A stretch of DNA of 9,629 nucleotides from Planctomycetota bacterium (GCA_020425885.1 JAGQRA010000286.1:1-9629), one strand, 5' to 3'. Counted from the first letter of the stretch, positions 1 to 7,781 are shown. The notes: generated from the letters alone by a model not told the origin. Numbers and translations: made by a program.

Positions 1-1
1 C

Positions 2-64
2 GACGAGCTCGCCGAGGCACACATGGGGCAGCGCTACTGGCGTCGCCTGCCGGCTGATGGGTAA
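2..64 (+). CDS. C-terminal end of an upstream gene (partial)
   Basis: The frame starting at base 2 is open from the window edge and stops at TAA 62-64. It reads like a plausible protein tail, with HMGQRYWRRLPADG at the end and acidic/alanine-rich residues before it. The other two forward frames look less protein-like, although the frame from base 1 also stops nearby, at 55-57. The RYWRRLP ending loosely recalls, from memory only, the tails of DUF4130/UdgX-type DNA-repair proteins (RYWKNLPE-like). Twenty residues are too few for an assignment. An ATG at 57 overlaps this stop by 8 bases, which would allow translational coupling to the next gene if that start were used. Confidence 0.4.
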   Translation, partial: DELAEAHMGQRYWRRLPADG

Positions 65-155
65 CCTGGACGATGCGCCGCGACGGCTGCCGAATGGAGC
101 GCCTGCGGCGAGGAAACCCTGCGTCGGGCCGACCGCCGACCGTGAGAGAATCCCG

Positions 156-590
156 GTGTCCCTCGCCAACAACAAGAATCTCCTCCGGCGCTACTACGAG
201 GAAGTCGTGAGCACCGGCGCCGTGGAAATGCTGCCGCAGTACGTCGCGCCCGACTACGTCGAGGTCCACGGCAACACGCGGCATGCGATCGGCCTCGACG
301 GCGCGAAGCAGCACATCCTCGGCGTGCTGCGGACCTATCCGGATCTGCGACTGACGGTCGAGCAGCAGATCGCCGAGGGTGACTGGGTCGTCAGCCGCGT
401 GACGATGCGCGGCACGCATCGGGGCGAATGGCTGGGGATGAAGCCAACGGGACGGTCGATCGAGGTGACGGCCGTCAACATCGATCGGGTCGTGGGTGGA
501 CGCATCGTCGAACACGGCGGCGCCGCGGATCTGCTCGGCCCACTCCTGGCGAGCGGCGCCATTCGGGTCGCGGATGGCGGTGGCGGGTGA
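156..590 (+). CDS. SnoaL-like polyketide cyclase / ester cyclase family protein
   Basis: A small cytosolic protein of the NTF2-like superfamily, SnoaL-like branch, 144 aa from GTG 156, which is the usual family length. Family features are in order: a first helix (LLRRYYEEVVSTG, residues 9-21), MLPQYVAPDYVEV (25-37), the strand region TYPDLRLTVEQQIAEGDWVV (60-79), MRGTHRGEWLGMKPTGR (84-100) and GGRIVEHGGAADLLG (114-128). D125 lies where SnoaL-type cyclases keep a catalytic acidic residue. The common EHWxxxD motif is EHGGAAD here, so the Trp is lost. An in-frame ATG at 57 would add 33 residues (DDAPRRLPNGAPAARK...) that match nothing in the fold, so I prefer GTG 156, preceded by a purine-rich GAGAGAA. 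The substrate is unknown. Most such proteins outside polyketide clusters have no defined reaction, and no biosynthetic genes are nearby. Confidence 0.85.
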   Translation: MSLANNKNLLRRYYEEVVSTGAVEMLPQYVAPDYVEVHGNTRHAIGLDGAKQHILGVLRTYPDLRLTVEQQIAEGDWVVSRVTMRGTHRGEWLGMKPTGRSIEVTAVNIDRVVGGRIVEHGGAADLLGPLLASGAIRVADGGGG

Positions 591-656
591 ATCCCGACCG
601 GTGCCGCGGCGACCGGCCGCCACGCGGCGTGTCTCGTCGAGGGCATCGAGGCTAGC

Positions 657-1742
657 ATGCGCACCGTGTCCCGCCTCGCCGCGTTGTTGCGCGTCGCCGC
701 CGCCGTCGCGGCGGTCGTCGCCGCCCTGGTGCTGCCGTTCGCCTACGCGGTCAGCGACCTGCCGTTCGACCTGCAGGTCGCGGGCGGCACCGCCTTCACC
801 GTCGGCACGCTGTTCGGCTACCGCGCGCCGAACGGTCCCAACCCGCTGCTCGGCGCGACGGCGGCCTTCGTCGTCGGCATCTTCGCGGCGTTGATCGCCG
901 GCCTCGTTCCGGGCGACGGGCTGCTGGTGCTGCTGCCGCCGCTGCATGGCGTGGCCATCGGGTTTCTGTGGGGCACGCGTGCGGAGCCGGTGGCCACTGC
1001 CGGCGCAACGCTGCGGTCGGGGCTCGGGGTTGGCCTGTGGATCGGGGTCGGCCTCACGGTCGCGCTGCCGCTGACCGGGCTCATGGTCGGGGTCGCGACG
1101 GCGCTGGCCGTCGCCGTCACGCCCGAGGCCTGGCGCAGGCGCGCCCTTCGCCGGCGCGGCGAACGACCTGGTCCGTGGCCGCTCGTGCTGCTCGCGCTGC
1201 TGACGCTGGCGGCGGGAACCGCGTCGGCCGTCCTCGCGCACAACGACGAGAGCATTGCCTACGCCGAGCTGGTGCCGCTCGTCGCCGGGCTGCTGCTGGT
1301 CGCTCCCGCCCTGCTGTTCTGGGCGATGGTCGCCGGGGTGCGGTGGTTCCTTCCGCGGCTGCAGCTGCTGCGCGACCTCGGTGAGGTCGTGCGCGCGTTC
1401 TACGTGCCGATCGGCGCCTTCGCGATCGGCTACCTCGTGCTGGTCACGGCCGCAGCCGGCCTGTTCGGCACCATCGACCGCCTCGACCCGGAGGCCTTCC
1501 GCTTCGCGGCCGAAGTCGGGCGCCCCGGGATCGGTGATTGGTTGTTCATGGCGTTCTTCGTCGCCACCAGCCAGAGCCTCGTCGACATCGTGCCGCTATC
1601 GGGGCCCGCCAAGATCGCCGTCGGCCTCGAGCTCGTGCTATGCCTGGCCTGGGCCGTGGTCGTCTTCGCCGCAGTCATGACCAGGGTACATCCGGTGCTG
1701 CAGCGCATCGCCGATCGGACCTCGTCGGGCCCGACCGGATGA
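657..1742 (+). CDS. Polytopic membrane protein with a potassium-channel-like C-terminal pore unit lacking the canonical filter
   Basis: A 361 aa, very hydrophobic inner-membrane protein. The ATG at 657 has a good GAGG ribosome site (648-651) five bases upstream. Predicted membrane segments lie near residues 8-29, 64-86, 89-106, 122-155 (one or two), 174-194, 204-230, 249-275 and 317-344. An arginine-rich cytosolic loop (RRRALRRRGER) falls between the helices ending near 155 and starting near 174. The last 110 residues follow the S5 / pore-helix / filter / S6 layout of two-TM potassium channels (Ion_trans_2). D294-WLFMAFFVAT aligns with the pore helix, D310-IVPLSGPAK with the xDxxP stretch after the filter, and LELVLCLAWAVVVF with S6. 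Where channels have T-V-G-Y-G-D, this protein has S-Q-S-L-V-D, so potassium selectivity is unlikely. The N-terminal helices match no family I recognise. It follows the SnoaL gene by 66 bp. Confidence 0.8.
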   Translation: MRTVSRLAALLRVAAAVAAVVAALVLPFAYAVSDLPFDLQVAGGTAFTVGTLFGYRAPNGPNPLLGATAAFVVGIFAALIAGLVPGDGLLVLLPPLHGVAIGFLWGTRAEPVATAGATLRSGLGVGLWIGVGLTVALPLTGLMVGVATALAVAVTPEAWRRRALRRRGERPGPWPLVLLALLTLAAGTASAVLAHNDESIAYAELVPLVAGLLLVAPALLFWAMVAGVRWFLPRLQLLRDLGEVVRAFYVPIGAFAIGYLVLVTAAAGLFGTIDRLDPEAFRFAAEVGRPGIGDWLFMAFFVATSQSLVDIVPLSGPAKIAVGLELVLCLAWAVVVFAAVMTRVHPVLQRIADRTSSGPTG

Positions 1743-1845
1743 GGGTAACGACGCGCCGCCAACGGCGATGGTGGATGGTGGCCGCAGCGATTGCTGGCGC
1801 CGCTCGTCGCCGGCGGCTGCAGCGTCTGGGCGTCGGCCTCGGCGC

Positions 1846-2280
1846 TCAACGACGCCGCGCGGCGAGCCCGGCGAGTCCCGCCATCCCGAGGCCGATGCCG
1901 GCGGCGGCGATCGCCAGCGCGAGCAGGGCCTCCAGGACAAGGGTCTCCTCCCCGGAGTGGCGACCCGGCGTCGAGCCGAAGCCCGCACCGGAGAGCGCCA
2001 ACAGGACCGCGCAGGTCACGATGCCGAGCGCGGCGACGACGCCTCCCGCCCACAGGGCCAGGCGATCCATGCGCGGTCGGCGCCAGGCGAACCGTGCCAG
2101 CAGGAGACCGAACAGCAGGCTCGCCGTCAGCATCGACCACGTCACCGCGGCGAACGTGCGCTCGTCGTAGCCGCGGTACTCGACCCACATCGCCGCGGCC
2201 ATGCCGGCGGCGAACCAGCCCGGGATGCCGGTCGCGATCAACCAGCCGAGTGCGTGTACCAGCCGCGCCATCGATGCCAC
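1846..2280 (-). CDS. Small four-helix membrane protein, function unknown
   Basis: A 144 aa protein with four predicted membrane helices near residues 6-30, 42-62, 73-94 and 112-138. Short charged links (VEYRGYDER, RRPRMDR) and a glycine/serine loop with GRHSGEE separate them, and it ends in RRR. Start: GTG at 2280, with an AGG nine bases upstream on the coding strand. An ATG at 2271, three codons inside, is the alternative. I do not recognise the family. It lies 111 nt downstream of the TMEM175-like gene on the same strand, so co-transcription is possible, and it converges with the channel-like gene ending at 1742 (103 nt between stops). Strong GC bias at third codon positions and clean alternation of helices and charged loops support real coding. 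The overlapping plus-strand frames are arginine-rich and not protein-like. Confidence 0.7.
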   Translation of the reverse strand: MASMARLVHALGWLIATGIPGWFAAGMAAAMWVEYRGYDERTFAAVTWSMLTASLLFGLLLARFAWRRPRMDRLALWAGGVVAALGIVTCAVLLALSGAGFGSTPGRHSGEETLVLEALLALAIAAAGIGLGMAGLAGLAARRR

Positions 2281-2391
2281 GTTAGCGCGCCTGACCGGAC
2301 GGTGGTCCGAGCTCCGGGTAATGCTGCGGACGCCAGGCCACGCGGCCGTCAGCCGCGGCGCGAACCTGCCGATTCGCGCTGCCGCACGTCG

Positions 2392-3138
2392 CTATCCCGC
2401 CTCGAGCTCGCGCCGCAGGCGATCGGCGCGGTGGCCGGTCCAGAAGCCGAACGCGCCGTGGGCCACGGGCATCAGGAAGTAGGTGACGCCGGCCATGCCG
2501 GGGTTGCTCCACATGACGACGACGAGCAGCGATACGCCGGCGATCCCGCACGTGATGCCGTGCGCAGTCATCGACGCGATCGTCAGGAACCGTTCGAGGC
2601 GATCGAGCTCGAGGCGCTCGCGACGCGCGTAGGCCAACAGCAGCATCAGCAGCTGCAGCCCGAAGACCCCGATGATCGCCACCGAGTAGAACTGCATCAT
2701 GCCGCAGCGCTGGGCGAGTTCACCGAGCTCGTCGTGGTGGTCCGCGAACATCGGCGACGTCGGCTGACCGCGCACGACCGCGTAGAGGAACGTGGCCAGG
2801 AACTTGAGCGGGAAGACGAGGAAGATGACGAGGAACAGGTAGGCGCTGTTGAGCAGCGTCGTCGGCAGGTCCTCGAGGCCGTAGCGGCGGAAGAACAGGT
2901 AGTGGTAGCGCCACGCCATCATCAGCATGGCGAAGCAGACCAGAAACACCGGCAGCTCGATCGCCGTCTGCCGCAGCTCGTAGAAGGTGCTCGGCACGTC
3001 CGAGCGGATCACGAGCATGGTCAACGCCAGCGCGAACACGCCATCCGACAGCCCCTCGAGGCGGGACACTTCGCCGCCGCGCCAGCGGAACAGCGGGTCG
3101 CTGACGTTCTTCTTGTGGAACAGGTGCTCCCGGATCAT
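2392..3138 (-). CDS. TMEM175 (DUF1211) family potassium-channel-like membrane protein
   Basis: A 248 aa protein from ATG 3138. TMEM175 proteins form lysosomal and bacterial potassium-selective channels that lack the usual TVGYG filter. The family signature is visible at R26-LEG-L30-SDG-VFALALTMLV, corresponding to the RxxxFSDG motif that starts helix 1. Here the Phe is Leu. A second family hallmark, Trp-x-x-His before helix 3, is W76-RYH79-YLFF, and a third-helix asparagine is present in LLNSAYLFLV. Six helices fit: about 31-46, 62-82, 96-121, 148-171, then two after the charged stretch RRERLELDRLER. The 124-146 extramembrane loop (TSPMFADHHDELGEL) is acidic/His-rich. TTG 3174 would add 12 residues, but its GGAG is only two bases away; ATG 3138 lacks a strong ribosome site. 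The gene starts 82 nt after the giant lipoprotein gene ends. Confidence 0.85.
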   Translation of the reverse strand: MIREHLFHKKNVSDPLFRWRGGEVSRLEGLSDGVFALALTMLVIRSDVPSTFYELRQTAIELPVFLVCFAMLMMAWRYHYLFFRRYGLEDLPTTLLNSAYLFLVIFLVFPLKFLATFLYAVVRGQPTSPMFADHHDELGELAQRCGMMQFYSVAIIGVFGLQLLMLLLAYARRERLELDRLERFLTIASMTAHGITCGIAGVSLLVVVMWSNPGMAGVTYFLMPVAHGAFGFWTGHRADRLRRELEAG

Positions 3139-3220
3139 GGGCACCACGACACGCCCTGGAGCCCCGCCGATCAAGGCTCCGTCGCGGCCCAGCCGCCGCT
3201 GCCAGTCGCGCTCGTTCCGC

Positions 3221-5218
3221 CTACCGGCGCCCGAACATCACCAGGATCTGGTTGGTGCCGCCCACCACGCAGATGACGTCGAGGTCGCCGTCGCGGTCCA
3301 TGTCGGCGAGAGTGACTCGCCGCGGGCCGCTGCCGGTCGCCAGCGGGGGCTGTTGCGTGAACACGCGCGGGCTGTCCTGGAAGAAGACCATCAGATCATT
3401 GCTGCTGTTGTTGGTGCAGACGAGGTCGAGATCGCCATCGCCGTCGAGATCGCCGGCGGCCACCGAGTTGGTCTGCGAGCCGGCGGGCAGCGGCGTGGCC
3501 GCCGTGAACACACGCGGCGCGTCCTGGTAGAACAGCTGCACGTTCTCGCCGGGGAGGTTGGCGGTGAACAGGTCGATCGTGCCATTGCCGTCGAGGTCGG
3601 CGGCGCCCACCCCATAACCACGGCCACCGGCCACCGCCAGGCTGGTGAACGAACGCGGTGCGTCCTGGAACAGGACCTTCAGGTTGTTGCCGTCCGCGGC
3701 GACGAGGTCGACGTCGCCGTCGCCGTCGAGATCCGCCGCATGCAGTGCAATGACGGGCACGTTGGTGATCGCCGGCTCCGCGGGGAACGCCCGAGACGAG
3801 TCCTGGAACAGGAGGGTCACCGTCTGGCTCGAGTAGTTTCCGCAAGCGAGGTCGACGTCGCCGTCACCGTCCAGATCCGCCGCGATCACCGACAGCGGGC
3901 GATCGCCGACCGCCAGCGGCGGCTGCGCCGTGAACACGCGCGGGCTGTCCTGGAAGAAGACCGTCAGGTCGTTGCCGAGGGCGTTGGCCGAGACGAAGTC
4001 GAGGTCGCCGTCACCGTCGAGATCGGCGATCGCGACGACGTTGGGTTCGTTGCCGGCATCCAGCGGCGCCTGCGGCGTGAACGTGCGCGGCGCATCCTGG
4101 TAGTAGATCGTCACCTGGTCCCTGGCCGGGTTGCCGGCGATCAGGTCGAGGTCGCCGTCGCCGTCCAGATCGCCGACCGCGATGCCCTCGGCGAAGGCCG
4201 CGCTGGGCAGCGCCGGCTGCGCCGTGACCCGCCGCGCTCCGTTCATGTAGAAGAACTGCAGCGAGTTGTCGTTGTTGGTGCAGACGAGATCGACGCAGCC
4301 GTCGCCGTCGACGTCGGCCGCCGCGAGCGCGCTGGGGAAGCTGCCCGTGGCGAGCCGCTGCTGGGCCGAGAACGCCCGGGGCGCCTCCTGGAAGTAGAGC
4401 GACACCGTGTTGGCGAGGCCGTTGGTGGCTGCCAGGTCGAGGTCGCCGTCGTCGTCGAGGTCCACCGCGATGACCGTCTTCGGAAAATCGCCGGCGAGCG
4501 CGGCCGCTGGCGTGAAGGTCAAGGGCGCGTCCTGGAAGAACACGATCACCTCGTTGCTGAACGACGAGGCGCAGGCAAGGTCGATGTCGCCATCGCCGTC
4601 GAGGTCGGCCGCAGCGACCGATTGCGGGCCGTCGCCGGCCGCCAGCGTCTGCTGGGTCGTGAACGTGCCGGGCGGTCCCTGCACGAGCAGGGTCAGGCTG
4701 TCGCCGTCGAAGTCGGCGCTTATTAGGTCGAGGTCGCCATCGCCGTCGAGGTCGGCCGAGGTGACCCACCACGGGCGCGCCCCCGTCGCCACCGTCGGCT
4801 GGGCGGTGAACACGTGATAGCCGGTCTGGATGAACACCGTCAGGTTCGAGTCGTTCTGGTTGCAGCAGACGAGATCGAGGTCGCGGTCCCCATCGAGGTC
4901 GGCGATGGCCACCGAGATCGGACCGCTACCGGTGGCGAGCGGCGGTTCGGGGCTGAACACCGCCGGCGAGACCTGGTAGCACACCGTCAAGCTGTTGCCG
5001 TTGAGGTTGCCGGTCACGAAGTCGAGGTCGCCGTCGCCGTCGAGGTCCGCCACGGCGATCGACCGCGGGCCGCTGGCGGTGGGCACCGGTGTCAGGGCGG
5101 TGAAGGTTCGGGGGCCCTCCTGGATGAACACGGACACGGTGTCGTTGCTGGCGTTCGGGACGACGACGTCGAGGTCGCCGTCGCCGTCGAGGTCGGCCGC
5201 CGCCATCCCGAGCGGCGA
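3221..5218 (-). repeat. 14 tandem FG-GAP/VCBS coding repeats, period about 147 nt (49 aa)
   Basis: The 3' 2 kb of the lipoprotein gene is a tandem array of 14 units. Each encodes a calcium-motif loop (consensus DLDGDGDLD), a strand such as LTVFFQ, then D[AS]PRxFTxQPPLATG. Motif loops fall near 5175, 5030, 4885, 4740, 4595, 4450, 4305, 4157, 4010, 3865, 3720, 3585, 3435 and 3290. Unit length varies by only a few residues (units 7, 10 and 11 are slightly short). The last unit ends right after its final strand. Variants: unit 3 has DGDRD, unit 6 DLDDDGDLD, unit 7 DVDGDGCVD, unit 12 DLDGNGTID, unit 14 DMDRDGDLD. The repeats have diverged at DNA level, so this is old protein-level duplication. Confidence 0.93.
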
Positions 5219-7546
5219 GACCCCGGTCGGCAAGGCATCGACATCGACGTTGTCGATCGCCGCCGCGATCGTCGAATCGCTGTGGCCGCCGAACTCGGTG
5301 TCGACCGACGTCGCCCGGATCAGCACGCCGACGCGCGGGCCCGCGTCGCGACAGTCCCAGACGAACACGCCGCGGACGCCGTCCGGCGTCGCGCGGATCG
5401 GGCCGAAGAGCGGTTGTCCGATTCCGATTCGCCAGCGCTGCAACGGCCGCACCGCCGGGGCGAACGGGGTCGAGACCGTGATCGTCGTGGCCGCGAGGTC
5501 GACAGCCGCGATCTCGCGCCGCTGTTCGATGCCGCCGCCGACGGCGAGGTCTTCGGACACCGGCAACGTGACCATGACCAGGCCATCCGGCCCGACCGCC
5601 ACCGTCGTCGCCTCATCGGCCACCGTCGTCAGTGCGAACACCGCGGCGTCCTCGACCCCGAGGTTCTGGGCGAGCACGCGCCGCTGGCCGGAGACCGTGC
5701 CGTTGCACAACGCCAGGAGCTGGGGGCCGGCGCCGCGGTCGAACACCGCGATCGAAGTCGGGGCGGTCAGCGTCAGACCCGCATTCGTCGGGATCGGTTC
5801 GAGCGCGAGCGTCTCGAGGTCGAACGACAGGACACGGTTGGCGTCGCGTTCGGCGATCAGCACGCGCCCCGGGCGCAGCGGGTCGGACGCCAGGCCCCAC
5901 GGCGTCCCGAGGTTGCCGCGCAGACGGACCACGCTGCCCGCGCCACTCCAGCTCAGCCGCCAGAGCGAGCCACCGACCGTCGCGAGCGCGGCCGCGTCCC
6001 CGGCGGGCATGAGGCCGCGAATGGTCCCGACCGCCCCGGTGCCGAGGCCCGTCAGCAGCGTCGTCACCGTGCCGTCGACGAGCTCGACGGCGTACAGCTG
6101 CCAGTTGCTGCCGAGGTCGGTCGCGACCAGCGCGCGCTTGCCGTACGGTCCGATGGCGAGGGCCGATGGCGTCCCCGCCAGCCCGGTCACGATCGGCGTC
6201 GCAGCGCCGGTGGCGAGGTCGACCTCATGCAGGCTCGACGTCGCCCCCTGTCCACCGAGGACGAGGGCGCGGATGCCGTCGCCGATCGGCAGCGCGGCGG
6301 TCGGCCGGGAGAGTTGGTTCTGACTCCAGGTCGCACGCAGGCTCCGGATCGTCGAATCGCGCAGCAGGTCCAGGGTGCCGAACTCCAGTCCGCCGATCGC
6401 CACCTGCGACGCCGCGCCGGACCGCAGTTCGGGCAGCCGCACGGAGTCCGGTCCGACAGGCTCGGCCATGCCGCTGTCGAACGCCCGGTACGGTACGCAG
6501 ACGTGCTTCTCGTGCACGAAGGCAGGGTCCTGCAGCAGCGTCGCCAGCGCGGCGGGATCAGAGGTCCCGAGGTCCGGGAACGTCGGCTCCTCCAGCCGCC
6601 GCCACTGGAACACCATGCGGACCGGATCGCTCTCCGGGTCTGCCGCAGTGTAGGGGATCGGGATGCCGCGCCGCCCGTCGGGATTGAGCACCAGTCCTTC
6701 GCCGACCTGCACGGTCGGTGGATCGTTGTTGTCGATGACGAACGGCAGCGTCGTGCCGGTAGTCTCGGCCCCCGCCGGATCGATCAGCGTGACGGACAGT
6801 ACGACTTCGCGTTCGAGGTCGATGAGGTCGCCGCGCGGCGAGTCGGTATCCCAGAAGAACAGCACCTCCTCCTTCGTGCTCGGCGCCAATACGCTGCGGA
6901 ACGCGAATTCGGGCGTGGGCGCGGACGGGTCCAGTCCGGCGGGTCGCGCGATCGCGCGAGTGCCGGGCGTGGTAGCCAGGGCCCACTCGATGCGGATGTC
7001 GACCGGATCATCCGATGAGTCGCCGATGTCGATGCGGATCGGGACGACACCCGAACCTTCCGCATCGGGTTCCCGCACCTCGACGATCGGAGCGTCGTTG
7101 CCGAGCCCGACGACTGTCGTCTGGCTGACACCGCCGCCAACCCGGGCGATCAATTGGACGCCGGGGTGGTAGGCCGTGTCGAGCCCGGCCTCGCTGGCGA
7201 AATCCCACGACAGCTCGTGTTCGACGCCGCCGGTGCTGGCCGACAGGTTGACGGGATTGGCGGCCAGGCCCTCGAGCGCGCGTTCCACACCGTCTGCCGG
7301 CAGCACGTAGAAGAACTCGACGTTGGCAGCATCGGCCTCGGCGTCGGTCAGCACGATGCGGATCCGGGCCGGCGACACCTTGCCGTCGATGACGAGCAGA
7401 CCAGCCGGAGTCGAAGGCGCGTTCGTGCTGCCACCACCGCCGGCGGCCGCGGACACGAAACCGAAGGTGCCGAACCCGCAGCCGTGCAGGGTCAGGACCA
7501 AGGACATTGCCATTGCGGCGAACAGGTGTGAGCGGAGTCGGGGCAT
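3221..7546 (-). CDS. Giant FG-GAP/VCBS-repeat lipoprotein with Ig-like modules
   Basis: A 1441 aa exported protein from ATG 7546. MPRLRSH followed by the hydrophobic LFAAMAMSLVLTL and L-H-G-C23 form a lipoprotein signal peptide; His at -2 is atypical. A Gly/Ser/Ala linker follows. Residues about 47-154, 155-277 and 280-345 carry Ig-like modules recognisable by an IRI/IPI strand, then [FS]xWD, then (V)IDNxD. The third module resumes only at about 715-775 (VFVWD ... AAIDNVD), after roughly 330 residues of propeller-like repeats (LATGAATPIVTGLAGTPSAL, VRLRGNLGTPWGLASDPLRP). From about 777 to the end there are 14 FG-GAP/VCBS blades with D-x-D-G-D-G-D-x-D calcium motifs. No C-terminal sorting signal follows the last blade. 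The open frame extends to ATG 7783, but those 79 residues are basic and lie upstream of the signal peptide, so I exclude them. The likely role is extracellular adhesion or binding. This is inferred from the family. Confidence 0.9.
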   Translation of the reverse strand: MPRLRSHLFAAMAMSLVLTLHGCGFGTFGFVSAAAGGGGSTNAPSTPAGLLVIDGKVSPARIRIVLTDAEADAANVEFFYVLPADGVERALEGLAANPVNLSASTGGVEHELSWDFASEAGLDTAYHPGVQLIARVGGGVSQTTVVGLGNDAPIVEVREPDAEGSGVVPIRIDIGDSSDDPVDIRIEWALATTPGTRAIARPAGLDPSAPTPEFAFRSVLAPSTKEEVLFFWDTDSPRGDLIDLEREVVLSVTLIDPAGAETTGTTLPFVIDNNDPPTVQVGEGLVLNPDGRRGIPIPYTAADPESDPVRMVFQWRRLEEPTFPDLGTSDPAALATLLQDPAFVHEKHVCVPYRAFDSGMAEPVGPDSVRLPELRSGAASQVAIGGLEFGTLDLLRDSTIRSLRATWSQNQLSRPTAALPIGDGIRALVLGGQGATSSLHEVDLATGAATPIVTGLAGTPSALAIGPYGKRALVATDLGSNWQLYAVELVDGTVTTLLTGLGTGAVGTIRGLMPAGDAAALATVGGSLWRLSWSGAGSVVRLRGNLGTPWGLASDPLRPGRVLIAERDANRVLSFDLETLALEPIPTNAGLTLTAPTSIAVFDRGAGPQLLALCNGTVSGQRRVLAQNLGVEDAAVFALTTVADEATTVAVGPDGLVMVTLPVSEDLAVGGGIEQRREIAAVDLAATTITVSTPFAPAVRPLQRWRIGIGQPLFGPIRATPDGVRGVFVWDCRDAGPRVGVLIRATSVDTEFGGHSDSTIAAAIDNVDVDALPTGVSPLGMAAADLDGDGDLDVVVPNASNDTVSVFIQEGPRTFTALTPVPTASGPRSIAVADLDGDGDLDFVTGNLNGNSLTVCYQVSPAVFSPEPPLATGSGPISVAIADLDGDRDLDLVCCNQNDSNLTVFIQTGYHVFTAQPTVATGARPWWVTSADLDGDGDLDLISADFDGDSLTLLVQGPPGTFTTQQTLAAGDGPQSVAAADLDGDGDIDLACASSFSNEVIVFFQDAPLTFTPAAALAGDFPKTVIAVDLDDDGDLDLAATNGLANTVSLYFQEAPRAFSAQQRLATGSFPSALAAADVDGDGCVDLVCTNNDNSLQFFYMNGARRVTAQPALPSAAFAEGIAVGDLDGDGDLDLIAGNPARDQVTIYYQDAPRTFTPQAPLDAGNEPNVVAIADLDGDGDLDFVSANALGNDLTVFFQDSPRVFTAQPPLAVGDRPLSVIAADLDGDGDVDLACGNYSSQTVTLLFQDSSRAFPAEPAITNVPVIALHAADLDGDGDVDLVAADGNNLKVLFQDAPRSFTSLAVAGGRGYGVGAADLDGNGTIDLFTANLPGENVQLFYQDAPRVFTAATPLPAGSQTNSVAAGDLDGDGDLDLVCTNNSSNDLMVFFQDSPRVFTQQPPLATGSGPRRVTLADMDRDGDLDVICVVGGTNQILVMFGRR

Positions 7547-7781
7547 CAGGGGGCCGACGGTTCGAGAGAGAGGCGTGGCGCGCGGGGTCGATCGGCGTAC
7601 CGGGAAGGCAATCGCCACGGCCACGATGGCTAGATCGCAAGACCTCGTCAATGCCCCGAATGGTCGCCGGGTCGGCAACGAGGTGTCCCTCGGCCTTCCC
7701 TTCTTCGGCGTCAGGACTGCGTGTCCGTCGACAATCCGAGGCGGTGCAGGTGCGGGACAGGCCGGCTCGAGGTCTCGCTTC
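7547..7781. promoter_or_regulatory. Divergent intergenic region between the giant lipoprotein and a small lipoprotein gene
   Basis: These 235 bp separate two start codons that point away from each other (ATG 7546 minus, ATG 7782 plus), so promoters for both directions should lie here. I see no convincing -35/-10 pair. A TTGACG-like hexamer on the minus strand (7651-7646) has no matching -10 at 16-18 bp. Frames open through this stretch give proline/arginine-rich peptides with no recognisable features. Confidence 0.5.
7769..7772 (+). promoter_or_regulatory. Ribosome binding site for the small lipoprotein
   Basis: GAGG, nine bases before ATG 7782. It sets the start exactly at a lipoprotein signal peptide, although the frame is open much further upstream. 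Confidence 0.55.

Noticed and set aside
1768..3276. A 502-codon plus-strand frame
   Set aside because: It lies opposite the TMEM175-like and four-helix genes, whose helices and motifs are clear. Its product is charged and low in hydrophobic residues, typical of an antisense frame in GC-rich DNA.
3221..5218. Regular 147 bp spacing that might suggest a CRISPR-like or non-coding repeat array
   Set aside because: Units are coding throughout, diverged in DNA but conserved in protein, and have no unique spacers between identical repeats.
2987..7018. Long open frames on the plus strand (2987-4726 and 4814-7018) with repeated EVDVAVAVEV-type peptides
   Set aside because: They are the antisense reading of the calcium-loop repeats and the rest of the giant lipoprotein. 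They have no start signals, membrane or fold features, and are arginine-rich.
7646..7651. TTGACG hexamer on the minus strand as a -35 box for the giant lipoprotein gene
   Set aside because: No -10-like sequence lies at 16-18 bp spacing.
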